This document shows, in pieces, positions 11,965 through 23,675 of a stretch of DNA of 64,000 nucleotides (position 1 is its first letter; each line of letters begins with the position of its first letter). This DNA comes from Sialis fuliginosa (lineage: Eukaryota > Arthropoda > Insecta > Megaloptera > Sialidae). Location of the stretch: positions 8,060,001 to 8,124,000 of the forward strand of contig OY540810.1 of assembly GCA_961205875.1 (NCBI GenBank). Direction: 5' to 3'. The position numbers and the translations under genes are program-made. The notes beneath the pieces are model-generated. The model ran no database searches. It was given only the letters and a program-made list of their open reading frames with translations, and was not told the origin of the DNA.

Positions 11965-12503
11965 AGGTACTGGCACCAATTATGGCCGCTATAAGAGCAA
12001 AGTTTACTGTTTTTGCGATTGACGGGCTTCTTTTTTTTGTAATTCTCATGAACTCATGTTACTAATAAAACAAGTAAAAGTCCGCAAATATAGTTTTTTA
12101 TTTTAATTATAGCCTTCTTTTTTTATGTTTTTTCTTTAGTAGTGGATAAAGTAAAATCAGTAATGAGCACGCAATGATGGACACTTACTAATGATTACAA
12201 AATGATACGTACCACGACACAAATATATAAAAGAAGGAATCGTCAAATTTGAAACACTGTAAAGCAGTTGTTATGATAATATAATAATTAATAAATAAAT
12301 TATACTAATAATTAGTTTAAATGTCCACTATTTTGACACCTATTGGCCGATTGTCATCAAATCACGTTGTAAAACAGTTAAATGTATATAGATTAATATT
12401 CAGAAATGGTAGTAATCAAATATCAACAAATATTTCTAATTCAGTACATTTAATTAAAAAATAGCCATTACTGGCGTCATATCCAAGACTAGTGCCAGTA
12501 CCT
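11965..12503 (-). mobile_element. 539-bp Tc1-type MITE, family M1 copy B
   Basis: Begins AGGTACTGGCACCA, ends AGTGCCAGTACCT, with TA on both sides (11963-11964, 12504-12505). It is the reverse complement of copy A at 3671-4203 along its entire length, so the two form a 540-bp inverted repeat 7.8 kb apart. The interior is non-coding. Confidence 0.85.
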
Positions 12504-12896
12504 TATCGATATTTTCAACTGTTTTAAGTGAAATAAATCGTTTTGGTTTCAGAATAACTTATGTGTCGCAAACTTTAAAATGAAATATTGAATATGTTTT
12601 TGTTAATTTAGCTATTATTACGGTGCAACTAGGGATATTTGGAAATAATAAATAAGTTATATAGGATACAATGTTAACATTTATTTAATTGATGTTACAA
12701 AATTATATATGTAATATGTATGATATTATTCATTAATATACGAGCTGTGTTTTCGTGATTGTGTTTATAAATAACATGCAACGAAATATTGGTTATGAAA
12801 ATTTTAAAAATATATAAACTCAAAAATGATCGACTATTTTTGCGTTTTTAGACATTACCATTATTAAATTATAAATTATACAAAAAAACTGCCATG

Positions 12897-13335
12897 GGAC
12901 TTTCTTATACACTGTACTGATTGTGAGTTTACATTGTACGTGTGTGTTTTTCTTTTTTTTTTTTTATTCTGGATAACTGATGAAAAAATTAACTTTAATC
13001 CAAAAAAAAAATTCTAGTTGGCTCTGTTTCAAAAATAATTCGAAATGTTCCAAAATTGACAAGAATAAACATCCATTTCCGGTTGTAAGATCGTTTTCAA
13101 AAGTAGGAGGTTTTTTCCCCGGACGAAAATTAATCCTAAATATAAAATTTCACCCTTCTTCGATTTGTCGTTTTTTAAGTTACAGCGTCTACAGATAGAC
13201 ATTATGGTGCAAATAGTCAAAATGAATTCAGAGAAGATCAAAATGTATATATATATATACCTATCAAAATCTCGAAAATGAAAAAAATCGGTATAATAAT
13301 ACTTACTTCCAGTATATCTATTTCATACATATGAC
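12897..13335. mobile_element. MITE family M2, simple copy
   Basis: Left end GGGACTTTCTTATAC and right end ATATAAGAAATT form the TIR ACTTTCTTATAY. The interior (AACATCCATTTCCGGTTG, GATCGTTTTCAAAA, CACCCTTCTTCGATTTGTCG, AGAAGATCAAAAT) matches 46900-47190 in the same order. Overlapping frames on both strands at 12980-13241 are by-products of this repeat. Confidence 0.7.
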
Positions 13336-13929
13336 CATATAAGAAATTAATAAGAATGTAAAACTAATTCTAAAAAGTAATCGCTTTTAAATCAAATACG
13401 TTCCTGATACAGAATAACCTGTTCCAAGTTCAATAAAATAGATATTTAAAACGCAGCATCCATAAATTATACTTAACTTTTAATAAAAAAACGAAAACTG
13501 AATTACATTTATAAATATGTTGTCTTCGCGTTTTCTTAAAATTGATCAATTAAAATAAACCAAGCCCAAACGAAATTCTTGACGTTAGATACCTGTGTTA
13601 ATAGGGTAAAGGTGAAATGCGTGTGTAAAACATCTAGGCAGTGAGTCATTCATTGGTGGTGACACATGCGAATCTAACAAGTATTGGGTTCGCTTTGCGA
13701 TGCTGTTTATAAAATCTATATACAAGTGAGGTATTTAGATCCCAATGTGATTCCACGAAAAAGTAAACATATCACAGAAGTACTAAAAATAATAAAGTAC
13801 TAAAGTATTAATAGGATATTACCGAATAAACTGTTTAACACATTTTTTTAATTTTTACACCAACGGTTCCCAAAACGCATACCATATCAATATTAAACAG
13901 ACGTTAAACAAAAATTGTTTTATTGATAC

Positions 13930-14314
13930 CAGGGCCGTAATTACAGCCGAGGCCCCCGATGATAAGAGGCCCCCGCGGTAGCGTAAAACTTTTTTTTAAT
14001 TTGGTTCTGACTTCATTTAGATTTTAATGACCTCTTTTTTATCCTTACTTGCAAATTTAACACTTATTACGAATATTTATTGAAATGACCAATGCCAACT
14101 TGAATTTTACATTTATTTTTCATTAATATTAGTTAGAAGTATAAAACTCAAATTGGCGCGATAAAAAAAAGGTAATTTAAATTAAAATTAGAAATAAGTA
14201 TTCAATTTGCAAGTAAGAACCAAAAAAAGGTCTTCAATTTTTATTTTTGCATATTCTGAGGGGGCCTCGGTCACTTCTTGCCCCGGGGTCCCCGAGCCTC
14301 TAGTTACGGTCCTG
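13930..14314. mobile_element. 385-bp hAT-type MITE with perfect 8-bp target duplication
   Basis: TIRs CAGGGCCGTAATTA (left) and TAGTTACGGTCCTG (right) are flanked by the identical 8-mer ATTGATAC at 13922-13929 and 14315-14322. An 8-bp duplication and CAGGG ends are the hAT hallmark. GAGGCCCCCG and CGGGGG/GGGGCCTCG words sit just inside each end. The perfect duplication argues for a rather recent insertion. Confidence 0.9.
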
Positions 14315-14509
14315 ATTGATACGTATTCTTTCAAACGACGGTTTTAATTTAAGGGTGTGATTTAAACGTGGTAAGAATAAGCAAAACAACACCAAAATAA
14401 ACGCGAAACTTTTTCCGTAGAATCCACTTTGGGTAACGCTGTTTTACACCGATATAAAAATCATTTATCATCAATTAATTTAATTATTTTGGATGATTTA
14501 AAAATATAG

Positions 14510-14700
14510 GGTTGCACATGCACATCAAGACGAGATTTGGTCTTGAAACGAGATCGAGATGATACAACTTGAATTTTAACGAGAATAGATCGAGTCGATG
14601 TATATGTATATTTTTTTACAAGATATGTTGGGTTCAATTTCCACAAGAATAAAATTTGAAACCGAGCGAAACAAAATTTACCTAACTTTCATCTCGACTA
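14510..14700. repeat. GAGACGAGA-family dispersed repeat, copy 3
   Basis: Head GGTTGCACATGCACATCAAG, then ACGAGATTTGGTCTTG, AACGAGATCGAGATG and a closing CATCTCGACTAG. It explains the 61-codon minus-strand frame at 14461-14646, which is therefore not a gene. Confidence 0.6.
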
Positions 14701-16021
14701 GTTCTATAAATAAAATAAACGTGATTTTCTTTGTATTATAATAATTAGTATATATCACTGCATATCCTCCAATTATAATTTGATCTATTTTATGAACTTA
14801 TGAAGTTATAAATTGCCACATCTTATACTTCGTGTGCTACCATAATCAGATGACACGATTGTCTCTATACCTTTCACATAAGGTATGTTGTTCGTAGCAC
14901 CTCAAACTGAAGTGGCATATCATGTGCCTATCATAGATTCATGAGAGCAATGCATAGTGTAAAAATGCATAAATACGATTGTTGAATTTAATATCAGTTG
15001 TAAATAAAAATATTATTTTAGTAAACTTGAATTAAATTAATTAAATATCTAATTGCGTTGTGGAATATTTTTGTATCGATTACAAATAACATTTTTTTAA
15101 TACCTCGCATATGTTTTCATTATCGCTTTGATAGGGGAAATTTTGAGCAGTCCAATCAATTTGTATTTTTTTTGTACGATGGTTAAATTCGTTTGATTAT
15201 TATTATTAGATCATGGATGATTTTGCGAAAAAAATCATAGATCAAAAATTCAAAAATTATTTTCAAAACGAAACAAGCTTTATAATGAAACCATGCAGGT
15301 AGACGTTTTTATAATGTATATTTTTTCCATTGAAATATATATTTTTTTGGATTCAATTCTTTACTACCCAAAAAATCGATTTTTTTTTTATTAAATATTA
15401 CAAATTAGAGATTTCAAGCTTTAAAATGTTTTTTGAATAATCGTCCTGGAATGATTAGGCCTTTTTTAATAAAAATAAACTTTTGGCGAGTGTAATTACT
15501 TAGAGATACTCATTATACGAGTTCTAAAAGCCTGAATCGATTTCTGATTGATTGAAGTCCACAACCGTATTTTCTGATTTATAAATTAAATAAACTTCAT
15601 ACATATAGGTAATACTATTACATAAATAAATTTTTGAATAAATCACCTCATCGCCGGTTTGGCTAAAAATGGCGACGCTGTCATAATTTTTCTACAATTA
15701 CCCAGACTAATTCTCTGAAATCCGGCACTGTAATGTCGTTTTTACGAACTCAAAAAGTCTTATTATTTCGATTTATAGTATTTAACAATAATAATACTTG
15801 TACTGAAAGAAATAACGTCTTATTACATTAGTTTAAGTAGTGTTATGGTCGATTTGGCTTCTGATTGATTCATATAATTTATTCTAAGCGCAGATTTAGA
15901 GGAGGTTATGGGAGACATTACTCCCAAACCTCTAAAATTAAAGAAAATTAAATAGAAAAATGCGTATTAAGTATACTAAAGAACTTTTTGTCGATTTCAC
16001 AGACCATGACCCCCTCTTAGT
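14701..16021. other. AT-rich DNA, nothing recognised
   Basis: No coding frame or complete repeat was recognised across this interval. Confidence 0.4.
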
Positions 16022-16337
16022 TAATACGAAGAATCGAAGAATATGGGGGTCCCGACGTTACTACTATCAAAAATCACGTGTTGATGTATTAGAATAGAGT
16101 AGAATGTGCTGTATCTATTGTAACATGTAGGAATTTTTATTTTACAATTATTTAATAAAAATAGTTCGTTGCGGCGGAGATTGTATCCCCGTTTTTATAC
16201 TATATTAACCCCCTTTCGCCCCACTAGATTGTCCTAACAAAGGACAGTTAAAGTGTACTTATATCAACTCTATTCTGAATAACTACATACGTGTTTTTGA
16301 CAGTTGTGACGTCGGGACACTCATACTCTCTGTATTA
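16022..16337 (-). mobile_element. MITE family M3, copy 1 (intact empty site)
   Basis: Imperfect TIRs of about 50 bp: GGGGGTCCCGACGTTACTAC, with AAAAATCACGTGTTGATG, at the left and the complement (ACACGTATGTAG, GTGTCCCGACGTCAC) at the right. The interior, read on the minus strand, contains TGTCCTTTGTTAGGACAATC, GGGGCGAAAGGGGGTTAATA and AAAAACGGGGAT. The same order is found at 59788-60753, where a Helitron interrupts TTAA|TATAG; this copy preserves the uninterrupted sequence. Confidence 0.75.
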
Positions 16338-16402
16338 GCCACTTCTCAAATTGCAAATCTAGATCCACACTTGATCTACTTCTAATAAGAAAAAATTACG
16401 GC

Positions 16403-16774
16403 TAATACGGAGAGTCTGGGGGTCCTCTGTCAGATTTGTGAAAAATCACGTATATAATTATTCAGAATAGGGTTGACGCGCATGCGTAACTAGATCAGTG
16501 TTAACAACTTTTATAAATCACGCATTTTATAAAACGACTGACCACGTTTAGCTGTGTTATATTTAATTATTTAATTTAAGTTAGAGTAGTCCAGATAGAT
16601 TGGTTCGTTTTCAGGTAGGGTTAGGTTAGGTTAGGTTTATGAATTTCTGTTATGCACTAAATAATATATTAACATAGATACAGGCATAGATACAACATAC
16701 TCTACTCTATTCTAACACATCAACACGTGACTTTCAGAGTTTTTGACAGAGAACCCCCAGACTCTCCGTATTTA
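16403..16774. mobile_element. MITE family M3, copy 2
   Basis: TIRs TAATACGGAGAGTCTGGGGG and its complement at the right (CCCCCAGACTCTCCGTATTTA), followed inward by AAAAATCACGTATATAATTATT on the left and CATCAACACGTGACTTT on the right. Only 65 bp separate it from copy 1. The interior carries a short telomere-like run at 16616-16635. Confidence 0.75.
16616..16635 (+). repeat. Interstitial (TTAGG)3 run
   Basis: TAGGG followed by three exact TTAGG units. TTAGG is the canonical insect telomere repeat, but here it sits inside a MITE and is too short to mark a telomere. Confidence 0.7.
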
Positions 16775-16929
16775 CCAAAATTACAATCAATTACGAAAAT
16801 CGTTTAATTATTAAGTTATAATATATGATAATATTATCAAAGAAAATATATCTCAGTGTAACATACATATCTTTACATCGAACATAGTCACATAACAATA
16901 AATATTCTTACTGCATCAACCGCAACACC

Positions 16930-17210
16930 GCACGTACATGACGTCACAAAGGTAACACACATAACAACAACGTACGCGCGGCCAGAGGGCACAGTCTGAA
17001 CTTGCAGATTCCTTTATCTCTAATCACCGTGGATAATTTCCGTGGAGCCGGTTCTGTGCGAGCCCTCGCTCGCTTGCTCGCGCTGGTGGTAGTGGTGCAC
17101 AGATCAGAGGGGGCTGGGCGCAACCTAAGGCACACGCTTCTCAGTCAGTCACCGTTTGCCATGCGGCCGTATCGCGTCGTTCAGTCCCAGTTCTTTGTGT
17201 TATTCTAACC
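16930..17210 (+). promoter_or_regulatory. GC/CpG-rich islet, candidate promoter of the RasGAP gene
   Basis: About 280 bp are strikingly GC- and CpG-rich (CGTACGCGCGGCC, GCGAGCCCTCGCTCGC, GCGGCCGTATCGCG) in an otherwise AT-rich desert. It starts with a perfect CRE and contains initiator-like TCAGT words (CTCAGTCAGTC near 17141; GTTCAGTCCC near 17180), the usual insect Inr. Frames on both strands exist only because stops are rare in GC-rich DNA. Position 6.5 kb upstream of the first coding exon, same strand, suits a 5' noncoding exon; a donor is not identifiable with confidence. Confidence 0.45.
16939..16946. promoter_or_regulatory. Perfect CRE (TGACGTCA)
   Basis: Palindromic CREB/ATF-type site at the upstream edge of the GC-rich islet. 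Its position relative to the initiator-like words (about 200 bp) is compatible with a promoter-proximal element; function is inferred. Confidence 0.4.
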
Positions 17211-17584
17211 TAACTTAAAGTGTTGTTATTTAATATAAATAATGTGTATTTTTTTTACTGTGCGAACCAATGGATATTAATTTTAAATGAGTTGAAATGT
17301 AAGTGACCTACCCCTAAAAACTTATGTAGTTTTGGACAAGTTTCAACTTGTTGAAACATAATATATTGTTGCATTCATGGTACATTTTACGAATGCATCC
17401 TGAATCTATTGTGAGTGTAGTTTTATAGTGAATGTGAGTTTATGGTATATTTTTACCCGTAAATCTATAATTGTAGTGGTATTAGTGAATAGTGTTGTGA
17501 ATTTTAATAAACAGTATATAGTACCTATATAAAACAAATTGTGAATATTTATGGTACCTATTTACCTTTTAAATTTATTTATAC

Positions 17585-17745
17585 CCAGAGCTGTGCATGT
17601 ACTTTCTGGGATGATTGTACTTTTTTACTTAATTTTATAATGAAAGTTATACCTATTTGCATTTAATAAACTTTTTAATGTATTTTTTTATTTGTCTTAA
17701 ATACATTTTTTAAGAATGTATTTGTACGTAAGTACAATTTTAGGC
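17585..17745. repeat. GTACTT-rich repeat with CAGAGCTG end, copy 2
   Basis: Starts CAGAGCTGTGCATGTACTT and continues with AAATACATTTTT and GTACGTAAGTAC words; inverted relative to 11390-11655. Confidence 0.5.
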
Positions 17746-17780
17746 AAAATTAATTGTTATTATACATAAATATATGCATT

Positions 17781-17955
17781 TTGGCTTCTGGGTATAAACC
17801 ACGTCGATTGGCCGTTCTATCGGCCAACGTTTCGTTACACATTGCAGTGGAATTTTTCAATAAATATGTCCAGTGTGCAACAAAACGATAAACGACCAAA
17901 TCAACGCGGCTTTTATCCAGAAGCCAAGATCCATATCAAGATCACCGTGGAAGCC
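17781..17955. repeat. Imperfect palindrome with TTGGCTTCTGG arms, Penelope-tail-like
   Basis: TTGGCTTCTGGGTATAAACC at the left pairs with GGCTTTTATCCAGAAGCCAA at the right; between them is a second hairpin TTGGCCGTTCTATCGGCCAA followed by CGTTTCG. The right flank continues GATCCATATCAAGATCACCG. The same phrases occur inside the palindromic element at 28851-29053. On the minus strand CGAAACGTTGGCCGA resembles the tails of Penelope-like elements; that assignment is tentative. Confidence 0.5.
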
Positions 17956-19314
17956 TAAAAGCTTATGCACAGTTCTGTTTTACTTACCCCTATATTTGCC
18001 CCATTAACTGTGATTTGTGTGCAGAAGAATTATAACATAAAAATGAAATTTTATATAGGAAATAAACTCTTACACATTTATATCGAATTGGCGGTTGATA
18101 AGATTTTTTATATTCGCGTGGGAAATACTATTTTGTTACTGTTTCACTACATATTAAATTTAATAGTGTGGGTGTTTGTTTGTATTATGTCAGGCAAGTT
18201 TTGACTGTTTTAATTTATCGATGACAATTTGCGAGTAAAGGTATATTTAGGCGTTGACGTAAACAGTTATTTTTCGAAATTGTATTATTAATTTTAACAT
18301 CGCAATAAAATGATTCCACGTCATTTTCTATATTAGTCAGCTTTATTTTTTAGCTATTTCGTTATGTATGCTAAAATATATTTTTCTTCATTATAAAAAA
18401 ATTAATTATTTTACTTTCTCGTCTAATTTTACCTACTTGTAATTAGTGGAAGTAAAATTCCCCAAAGCAATATAATAAGTATTTCATTATAAAGTACAAT
18501 GTTTAACATAATATGGGTATTATAAAAAAAATTATCTAGCCTAGACTAAAATCATACCAAATACTTTCTACAAGGTAAAAAAATATATTTGTGTAAATAC
18601 TAAATTGGAGGGTTCAAAACATAAATCCAAAATTTATATTTCGTACAAAATTCATTCAAAAATGTTTGGAGCCTAGACAACATACAACTATGAAAATATG
18701 GTCTAACTGTATTTAAAAACTATTTTTTTATTCAAGGCTAAACCCTTATCTATATGTATTAGGATAAAGATAAAACGTTTAAAAATGTATATATGCATAG
18801 TCCAAAAATTGTGGTCTATATGTTTTTTTAGTCTTCCAATTTCTAAAATCGATAACACAGCTGCCATTTGTATTGGAAATACCTCAGGCATTAATCATTC
18901 TAATTATTTTTCACTTGACATTGATTTTAAAAAATCAACATTACAGAATGAGTTGTATTAATAACTTTCAGGTTAAAAATGTAGAACGTCAAAGGATTTA
19001 AATGTGTTATTATTTTAGTTTTGTGTCAGTAGTGTTTTATAAGTGAGAAGTAAACATAAATATGGACTATATTTCTCAGTTGGTTGATCTTTAAGTCGTT
19101 ATGCACAGGTCATACATATATATACCTGTTCTAACTGTAGTTTTACGTTTTGAGAATGTTCAATGAGATTTTAGACATGATTTTACTCGAATCGTGTAAT
19201 AAATTATACATAATAGAACATTCAACCAATGTTTTGTATATTTGTTTGATGATGAATAGGTCGGTTATTCTTAGAATATTAATGTGTCATTATAGTTAAA
19301 TTTAAATGTCACTT
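17956..19314. other. AT-rich DNA, nothing recognised
   Basis: No coding frame, RNA gene or transposon end is supported; the 79-codon frame at 17965-18204 has low-complexity hydrophobic AT-driven composition. Confidence 0.4.
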
Positions 19315-19650
19315 ATAGAACTGCATGCCGCCGAGGTGAAATTTGTTTAAATTTTAATGAGACGAGACTTAAATATTGACCGATTTTATAGGATTATCAA
19401 TAATTAGTAAACATTTACTACTTGATATTAATCTTTAAATCAGTTATTAATCATAAATATAACTATATTAGTTTCTTCGCATTTCAAGTTTTACTATAAA
19501 AAAAAAAACAATCTCGGTCACGTGTGCAAGACGAGATCGAAATGAGACAGAAACGAAATGGTTTCAATTTTCGCGAAACGAGATCCAGATAAGAATATCA
19601 GTTACAAAAACCGAAACGAGACTTACTCTGTCTCGTATACGGTCACTAAA
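19315..19650. repeat. GAGACGAGA-family dispersed repeat, copy 4
   Basis: Longest copy together with 39305-39645: head ACTGCATGCCGCCGAGG, then AATGAGACGAGACTT, and a tail GACGAGATCGAAATGAGAC, GCGAAACGAGATCC, CCGAAACGAGACTT, TGTCTCGTATACGG. The two ends are roughly complementary, so this is likely a MITE with long degenerate TIRs and an AT-rich middle. Confidence 0.6.
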
Positions 19651-21639
19651 ATAAATAAAATAACTTTTTCTATGTGTTAAATTTAATAATATAATTATTT
19701 TGACTTTAGTGTAGTGTTTTAGAGTAATATTATATGCCTAAGCTACTTAAAAAAATATGTAAGTAAAATGCTTCGTTGTATTGAATATGAAATAGGTACT
19801 TCTTTTTTTAATGCTGATTAAAAAAAAACTTTATTTACTACAACTACTACTGTAAATGGTAGTAATGTTTATACGGAAATAATGATATGAATGAATTTTT
19901 AGAATAAATGCAGTTATGAGTATTTCCATTCATTCGAATACGTCAGTTAGACGTATTTTTTACCCTTATCACAAGTTGATTTTATATTAAAACCGAATGG
20001 TGTCAATTTTGAAAATTCCCTTTTCAACTTTCGATAAAATATGAATCATTTTATTATCTTTAAACTTTTATAGATAAACGCATTTTTTAGAATAGATAAT
20101 ATATAAAATGTTTAATATTGCATTAAAATTAAGCGGTAAATGCTTTTTATAATACACTATATTAGTTATATGAATAATGTTTTGCAACACTAATGACGAA
20201 ATTAATTTTGGATTTTGATTATGACCGCGTAATTTTTTGAAAATATGTGCACATATTTTCAAAAATACATACATACATATTATGTACGTATATTGTATAT
20301 GTAATGCAAATCGAGAAAAAATGGCGAAATAACAAATAAACAGTCTTCCTCGTGTTAAATTCTGCAATCATTAAAGGGAATAATTTATTACAAAAGTTGT
20401 AATTTTTATAGAAAATTTTATGCTCTATAAAAAATCAATACAATTTTCACGTATTATAAATATATAAAAAATACATAAAAAATGAAAAACTTCTCCGATT
20501 TTGATGTTTTTTTTTTTATACTGAACCATATGACAGCTAGACCCAACTAACAAGCTAAGTTTCATTAAAATTTCAACTTATTTGTTAATTTATCAATTTT
20601 AATTGACATTTTCGGTGATTTTTTAACATTTTTAAGGGGAGAGAGGGCGGAAAAATAAATCTCGCCCAGGGCGCCAGATTTGCTAAGACCGGTACTGAAA
20701 GTCAGGGAATTTTCTTTTAAAAAAACAGTAGACACCCTGTTTGGGCTTACTCGTTATAAACATTGTTATGTTATTAAAACAACTTCGTATGAAGAAACAA
20801 TAAACAAAAACACTTGACTTAACTAGTTGTAAGTAAGTAACCAAAAAGCATTTACATAAATATAAAGATTACCGCGGAAATCTAAATCTTGATGTTACTT
20901 AAAATCTATTTATAAAAAGTACTCAAACAAACCTATTTAAGTATGAGAAATATTACTTCACATATTAAATATATATTATGCATGTATATGTTTTATACAT
21001 ACATATAATTATCTCACAGTGCAAAAAACACTATCGTACAGAAATAATATTTTATCATGCGAGTGTTTGTGAATGTACATGTGTAAGATACCTGTATAGT
21101 TGTTATGTGACTGTGGTTTCATTTTATAATAGTTACCTGTTTTACTACTGGAATGTTGTAGCCTGGCGTATCACCAATGGTCTCATATTCTTTAAGTTAA
21201 ATAAAACTTTCATCATGTCATAGATTAAAATAATTATTGTTGTTGTCGTTTGGTTAGATTTATATGTTAATACCAACCTTTAAACTTTACGTTTGCATTT
21301 CATTTTTTATGTATGCAGGATTGAAATTATTTTTTTTTTTATAATGTCAAAATTAAAACAATTGTTATGATATAGGCAAAATAACGAATTAATCAAACAG
21401 AATTTTACCATTTAAAATGTGAATTTATTTTATTAAAATGTAACTGTAGGCATTGGTTATTATAATAATATATATCTGAAAGTATTTTTCTATAAATATT
21501 ATTATTAATTGTGTATTGTTGATTAAACCATGCAATCATTTTTAATTTTAAAATAACAGTAATGAGTTATCGAATAAAATATAAAATAATTATGATATAC
21601 ATCACAAACTACGTTTTCAATGAAGGTATACAATATATA
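19651..21639. other. AT-rich DNA with one repeat scrap
   Basis: At about 20690-20750 GAAAGTCAGGGAATTTTC and GACACCCTGT match the GTCAGGGAA repeat family seen at 35130-35280. Otherwise nothing was recognised; the minus-strand frame at 20068-20367 is low-complexity and lacks motifs. Confidence 0.4.
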
Positions 21640-22055
21640 TGCAAGGGTCCGCAAAAAGATTTCCAAGGAAAGGGAGCCAAGTTTGTAGAAAAAAATAACC
21701 AAATTCTTTTTTGTTTTTAGTAATAATAAAACTAACAAAAAGGTCTTTATTGTCAAAAAAAAAATTTTGACCTAAATATTACATTCCGTTTGCTTATAAC
21801 CACGGGGAGGGAGGAGTAACCTTATCAAAAATATTTTTTTAAAACCACATATTACAGTTACGTTACTTTACATTAGGTTGGTGGCGCTGGGGTCAAGATA
21901 TTTACGAAAATGTGTATTTATGGTCTAATTTTTAAACAAATTATTTTCGGGCAGAACAATTTTTGCCGGGTCAGCTAAAACATCAATTACAACCCTCCAT
22001 ACGTGTTAGAGGGTGAAATATAAACTCTCGTGCGAAGCCGGGGTCGGTCCGCTAG
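21640..22055 (+). mobile_element. Helitron-like 3' portion
   Basis: Ends GTGCGAAGCCGGGGTCGG then TCCGCTAG followed by T, the typical CTAG|T terminus preceded by a GC-rich GCGAAGCCG stem region, parallel to the end at 60590-60613. Upstream, CAACCCTCCATACGTGTTAG and GGGTGAAAT match 28230-28290. The 5' TC end was not identified, so the start is approximate. Confidence 0.5.
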
Positions 22056-23600
22056 TAATTAATAAATTTTCTTATATTTTATATGATGGTTAAAATATCC
22101 AATTTTTACTGATACAAAACGAGAGAGGGGGTTAATTTTAGACATAAATTAATAAATAATTATTTAAAACTAATTTCCATTTTTTATGAATATGATAAAA
22201 AAATACATATTCTGTCTTAATAAGTCTATGCTAATTAATTTTGCTTATCAGTTAATTAGTATAAGAAATATGTCTATTTAATCTTATCATGAGTTATTTT
22301 TTAAGAATAGAAGTAATTATAAAATGAATCCATATAAATTGAATATATTAGTAAAAAAATACTTAATGATATTACAGTTTGATTATGTTTCTGATAAAAT
22401 AGAGCAGGTCAAATGTAAAAAAAATATATGTACATATATTTGCAGCTATTTGAAATTTATATTTCGTTTCATTCATTTACAATACAAAAAAACATTTATT
22501 TTAAATGATTATACAGTAATTATATTCTAACTATCTAACAGAACGCTCTATTTTCATTTAATTTATATATTTTAATTAATTAAATTAATTGAATCACGCA
22601 TAAAATGCATTATAATTATTTCGTATACATATTAAATAATATATTTATTTTAATTATTAAATCATAATATTGATTAAACAGATAACAATGTTAAATATTT
22701 ATAATAATATGGAAATATGTAATTACTTCGTTTACACGTTAATTAAGAAGGTAGGTTGCCACATGGCTAAGAAACCATTATCAAAATATTAAATGCACAT
22801 TAGCATTTATTTCATAATAACATTTGTTTTCATAATGCACCCATAAAATATACTTATTTCGACATTAATTTGTAAACAATATAATGAAATAAATGGAACA
22901 ACAATTTTATGATAGTTTAAAAATATATTTATCAATAATAATAACTTACCCCTTGTAATTAATAACAAAATATGTCTAAAAGAGGTCTCAAAAAACAATC
23001 TTATTATAAAAAAATAACAAAATAGTAAGAAGTTAGTTGTGATAATGGTTTAGTAGGATAAATTAATAAAATTTGAAAACCGGGTTTTGAATTTTGCAAA
23101 TTTTTAGAAATTATTTTACAAATTTTTTGATATGGATGATAGAATTATTATGTAAAAATGTAGTAAAATGCTTTTTGTATTTATTTTTTTACAAACTAAA
23201 AGTATGAAATTCATCTTTTATATTCGATTTTCTTAAAATTCGAAAACCCGTTTAAAATTGATAGGTACAATATTTTATATAAGATCATTGGACAGTGTTA
23301 GCGACCTACATTATAGTATATTTAAACATACTTATGTTTACTTCTCACAATGAAACTAATTACCATGTTATAATCCATTCTTGCACATGTTCACATCTTA
23401 AACACTAACAAATTCTGCAATATAAATATCTTAAAAATGTATACAGTCAATTGTCTCAAAGATGATAAACAATCCGCGTGGAAAATATTAAAAAACATCA
23501 TACAATACAATGTCGTAACAAATACGAATTGAAATTATGAATTTAATTATGTGCTACAAACTCTACCATTGTCTCGAACTTATTTACACTAATAATAATA
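22056..23600. other. AT-rich upstream flank of first coding exon
   Basis: No gene or complete repeat was recognised. It ends in a candidate local start: TTCAGTGACGTAA at 23608-23620 combines an Inr-like TCAGT with a CRE-variant TGACGTAA, 65 nt upstream of the ATG. The same CAG could instead be a splice acceptor of a 5'UTR exon. Confidence 0.35.
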
Positions 23601-23675
23601 ACACAAATTCAGTGACGTAAAAACCTAATTAACAAAAAAACATTGTGAAACAAGTATGTGATATTTGAGAAAAAT

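Noticed and set aside
12980-13241. Overlapping 70-codon frames on both strands
   Set aside because: They lie within MITE M2; the related copy at 46900-47190 does not keep either frame.
16944-17208. Small genes on both strands in the GC-rich islet
   Set aside because: Open frames on both strands simply reflect few stops in GC-rich DNA; composition fits a promoter or 5'UTR better.
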